Origin: Synergistales bacterium
Lineage (GTDB): Bacteria > Synergistota > Synergistia > Synergistales > Thermovirgaceae
Direction: 5' to 3'
DNA length: 7,045 nt
Assembly (NCBI GenBank): GCA_018434645.1
Contig: JAHDOX010000074.1
Coordinates: 1-7,045 of the forward strand
In this document: piece by piece, positions 5,113 through 7,045 of the stretch
How positions within the stretch are numbered: position 1 is the stretch's first letter
Layout: every line of letters begins with the position of its first letter
Notes under the pieces: generated by a model
The model's database searches: none
Told to the model about the DNA's origin: nothing
What the model saw: the letters and a program-made list of their open reading frames with translations, nothing else
Position numbers and translations under genes: made by a program

Positions 5113-6096
5113 TTGCGAAAAAGGCCAAATTCCTTAACGGGATACGCTGTTTTGACGGCCGGCCTTTTAATCGGCGTCATCCTGGCGTTGTCAACAGGCG
5201 AGGCCGAAATCGGCCTGCTCGGGATTTTGTCCTATCTTCTGGATTGGGTTACCGGATCCGGAAACAATGCAGAGGCGGGATACACGGTTATAATCCAGAT
5301 CCGTTTCCCGAGGGCGATGACGGCTATGCTGGTCGGAGCCAGCCTTGCCACGAGCGGTGTCCTGTACCAGGGGCTCCTGCTGAATCCCCTTGCCGAGCCA
5401 TATACCCTGGGAGTGGCGACAGGGGCGGCCTTTGGGGCTTCGATGGCGATAAGCTTTTCCCTCAGACCCGTGGCCTTTTTCGCTTTCGCCGGGGGCATGG
5501 GAACGTTGGCTGTCGTTATGGTCCTCGGTATGGAAAGGTCCGGGATCCTCGGACAGACGCGTCTCGTTTTGGCGGGCGTTGTCGTCAGCAGCATTCTGGG
5601 AGCGGGCGTGACGCTTCTCAAGGTCCTTGCCGGAAACAGGATGACTGCAATCGTATTCTGGCTTCTGGGGAGCTTCTCCGTGTCCACCTGGAGTGATGTA
5701 GCGTGGGCGGCCGTTTCCGCCTTCTGTGTTCTTGGTATCGGGCTCATATCGCACCGGGATCTGGACGTTATTTCTTCGGGAGCCTCGCCCGGATCCCTCG
5801 GGGTCGACGAGAGGAGGTCCCGTGCCTTGCTTTTGGCCGGGAGTTCCCTCGCGACGTCTTTGGCTGTTTCGATCAGCGGAGTGATTGGTTTTGTGGGCCT
5901 TGTAGTGCCTCATTTCCTGCGGCTTGTTTTCGGGCCTTCGCACGCCAAGCTTGTTCCAATGGCCTTTTTGGGAGGGGGATTTCTCCTTTTGCTCGCAGAC
6001 ACGGCGGCAAGAAGCATGGGCGAAATGCCTGTCGGGGTAATTACGGCACTCGTGGGAGGACCCGTGTTCTGTCTCCTGTTGTGGAAAGGCAGATGA
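5113..6096 (+). CDS. FecCD/BtuC-family ABC transporter permease (iron complex, haem or cobalamin uptake)
   Basis: This is an inner-membrane permease subunit of a type II ABC importer; two copies form the channel served by the ATPase encoded next. The chain has 327 aa from TTG 5113, a usual length, and is a succession of hydrophobic helices with no signal peptide beyond the first helix (~10-28). Family landmarks are RFPR (64-67), GASLATSGVLYQGLLLNPLA (75-94), the loop GASPGSLGVDERRSR (223-237) that meets the ATPase, GFVGLVVPHFLRL (259-271) and the terminal EMPVGVITALVGGPVF (304-319). The start is uncertain. There is no ATG before residue 70, and an in-frame TGA (the RNase H stop) sits at 5095-5097. 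The candidates are TTG 5113 (19 nt after AAAAGGAG at 5086-5093) or a rare ATT at 5104 (10 nt after it). Stop and next start overlap as ATGA. Substrate is unproven, but adjacency to feoB favours iron or an iron chelate. No binding-protein gene is in the window. Confidence 0.92.
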   Translation: MRKRPNSLTGYAVLTAGLLIGVILALSTGEAEIGLLGILSYLLDWVTGSGNNAEAGYTVIIQIRFPRAMTAMLVGASLATSGVLYQGLLLNPLAEPYTLGVATGAAFGASMAISFSLRPVAFFAFAGGMGTLAVVMVLGMERSGILGQTRLVLAGVVVSSILGAGVTLLKVLAGNRMTAIVFWLLGSFSVSTWSDVAWAAVSAFCVLGIGLISHRDLDVISSGASPGSLGVDERRSRALLLAGSSLATSLAVSISGVIGFVGLVVPHFLRLVFGPSHAKLVPMAFLGGGFLLLLADTAARSMGEMPVGVITALVGGPVFCLLLWKGR

Positions 6097-6881
6097 CCAT
6101 GGTGAAACGGGAAGAGGAAATGCTTGTAGTAAGCGATCTTCACGTTTCCTTCGGCGAAAGAAAGGTCCTGGATGGCATTTCCTTCGAAATTCGCAAGAAT
6201 GAAATCTGCGGTCTGCTAGGACCCAATGGCAGCGGCAAAAGCACCCTCCTCGGGGCAGTGGCAGGGGTAGGGAAAAAGGACAAGGGAGAGGTCTTCGCCG
6301 AAGGCCTTGCGCTATCGGCCACATCGAGAAGGGCCGTGGCGCGAAGGGTTGCCGTCGTGCCGCAGCAGACGGTATTTACCATGCCTTTTACCGTTCTTGA
6401 AACGGTACTCATGGGACGGTTCCCGGCGGTGGGGAGATTCGGCAAGATATCTGCCGACGATATAGAAACAGCCCGGAGGGCCCTGAAGATGGTAGACCTC
6501 GAAGGCTTTGACGATCGCCTGGTGACCGAGTTGTCCGGGGGGGAGTCGCAAAGGGTTGCGATCGCTCGGGCGCTGGCACAGGAGACAAACATCCTGCTAC
6601 TCGACGAACCCGCCAGCGCCCTGGATCCGAGGCATGCCCTTTCGGTTTACGGATTGTTGCGCGAAAAACGCCGAGAGGGTTCGGCTATATTGATAGCCCT
6701 TCACGACATCAACTCAGCCCTTCAATGGTGTGACCGTATTTTTTTTCTTAAAAACGGCCGCCTATTTGATGTCCGTAAGCCCGAACAGGTGGATACGCTG
6801 CTACTTGCCGCCATTTTCGACGTTTCCTGGACCATCTATCCGCTTCCCGATGGTGGATCCGTAGCTTTTCCGAGGGCCTGA
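6093..6881 (+). CDS. ABC transporter ATP-binding protein (FecE/FepC/BtuD type)
   Basis: This is the cytoplasmic ATPase subunit energising the permease encoded just upstream. From ATG 6093 it has 262 aa, typical for the family. In order: Walker A GPNGSGKST (43-51), Q-loop VVPQQTVF (88-95), signature LSGGESQ (147-153), Walker B ILLLDEP (167-173), D-loop SALD (175-178) and switch histidine H204 in ALHD. All catalytic motifs are intact. The start overlaps the permease stop as ATGA (6093-6096), indicating translational coupling. ATG 6099 is an alternative better spaced from the AAAGG at 6085-6089 and would remove two residues. The frame stays open much further upstream, but that part lies inside the permease gene and is not coding. 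It ends 17 nt from the convergent feoB stop, with no clear terminator between. The C-terminal ~35 residues (from about 227) are an ordinary FecE-like tail. Confidence 0.94.
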   Translation: MTMVKREEEMLVVSDLHVSFGERKVLDGISFEIRKNEICGLLGPNGSGKSTLLGAVAGVGKKDKGEVFAEGLALSATSRRAVARRVAVVPQQTVFTMPFTVLETVLMGRFPAVGRFGKISADDIETARRALKMVDLEGFDDRLVTELSGGESQRVAIARALAQETNILLLDEPASALDPRHALSVYGLLREKRREGSAILIALHDINSALQWCDRIFFLKNGRLFDVRKPEQVDTLLLAAIFDVSWTIYPLPDGGSVAFPRA

Positions 6882-6898
6882 GCCGAAGTCAGTTCCCG

Positions 6899-7045
6899 TC
6901 ATCCAAGAAGAAGGAAAAGACCGTTCAACGAGGCCCCGGCGGCAAGAGCCGTCAAAATCATGACGCCGACGCTGGCAAACATTTTCCTGAGGCCCAGTTC
7001 CTTCCACAATACGATGAATGTGGCGATACAGGGGAAGGTCATGGC
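6899..7045 (-). CDS. feoB: C-terminal end of ferrous iron transport protein B (partial, 5' part beyond window)
   Basis: The - strand is open from the window edge to a TGA at 6901-6899, giving 48 residues that start AMTFPCIATFIVLWKELG. The PC-ATF-VLWKELG arrangement matches the last conserved segment of the FeoB membrane domain, which is followed as usual by one final hydrophobic helix (VGVMILTALAAG...LFLLLG) and an abrupt end. FeoB is the inner-membrane, G-protein-linked ferrous iron importer used by anaerobes, where iron is mostly Fe(II). The GTPase domain and Gate motifs lie outside the window. It converges on the iron-type ABC ATPase gene. Confidence 0.85.
   Translation of the reverse strand, partial: AMTFPCIATFIVLWKELGLRKMFASVGVMILTALAAGASLNGLFLLLG

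Noticed and set aside
5703..6092. Upstream extension of the ATPase reading frame (392-aa version)
   Set aside because: The extra ~130 residues overlap the permease gene out of frame and have no transporter-like sequence; the ATPase domain itself begins just after ATG 6093.
5191..6324. Long antisense open frame of 377 codons on the - strand
   Set aside because: It lies opposite the permease and ATPase genes, is rich in Arg/His/Pro as expected of a shadow frame in GC-rich coding DNA, and has no recognisable domain.
1..7045. Mobile element, CRISPR array, tRNA or rRNA
   Set aside because: No transposase or integrase sequence, no spaced direct repeats, no paired terminal inverted repeats and no tRNA-like cloverleaf were seen on either strand.

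Overview
This window is ordinary-looking chromosomal DNA of moderately high GC from an obligately anaerobic bacterium. Evidence for the lifestyle is a tungsten/ferredoxin-type aldehyde oxidoreductase, a FeoB ferrous-iron transporter and an ACT-less homoserine dehydrogenase. Synergistota or a clostridial Firmicute fit the gene content; this is an impression and no marker gene in the window settles it. There are no rRNA or tRNA genes, CRISPR arrays, insertion sequences or phage genes.

Layout. (1) Positions 1-132 are the 3' end of a + strand nucleoside (uridine) kinase-like gene, closed by a strong intrinsic terminator (165-203). (2) Positions 335-1249 (+) encode a compact LacI-family repressor. 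Its probable promoter contains a cre-like, CpG-centred operator, suggesting autoregulation. (3) On the - strand, an aldehyde:ferredoxin oxidoreductase (4001-2214) is followed after 21 nt by a short homoserine dehydrogenase (2192-1167), evidently one operon. The end of the dehydrogenase gene overlaps the end of the repressor gene tail to tail by 83 bp. (4) Positions 4002-4512 form a divergent intergenic region. It holds the probable promoter of the aldehyde oxidoreductase operon with a dyad between its -35 and -10, a roughly 140-nt leader, a small + strand ORF with a good ribosome binding site, and an intrinsic terminator. (5) Positions 4513-6881 (+) encode a type 1 RNase H carrying a C-terminal SWIM zinc-finger motif, then a FecCD/BtuC-type permease and its ABC ATPase, with 15 nt and then an ATGA overlap between genes. 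(6) Positions 7045-6899 (-) are the C-terminal end of FeoB, converging on the ATPase with 17 nt between stops.

How the parts work together. The right-hand part is an iron (or siderophore/haem/cobalamin) uptake neighbourhood: an ABC permease plus ATPase without a binding protein in view, facing feoB. The middle operon pairs two enzymes that both handle aldehydes (aspartate semialdehyde for the dehydrogenase family, broad aldehydes for the oxidoreductase), so a joint role in amino-acid-derived aldehyde metabolism is a reasonable but unproven inference. No clearly new multi-gene system is visible. The most unusual item is the RNase HI-SWIM fusion; next are the two candidate operators and the small terminated transcript.
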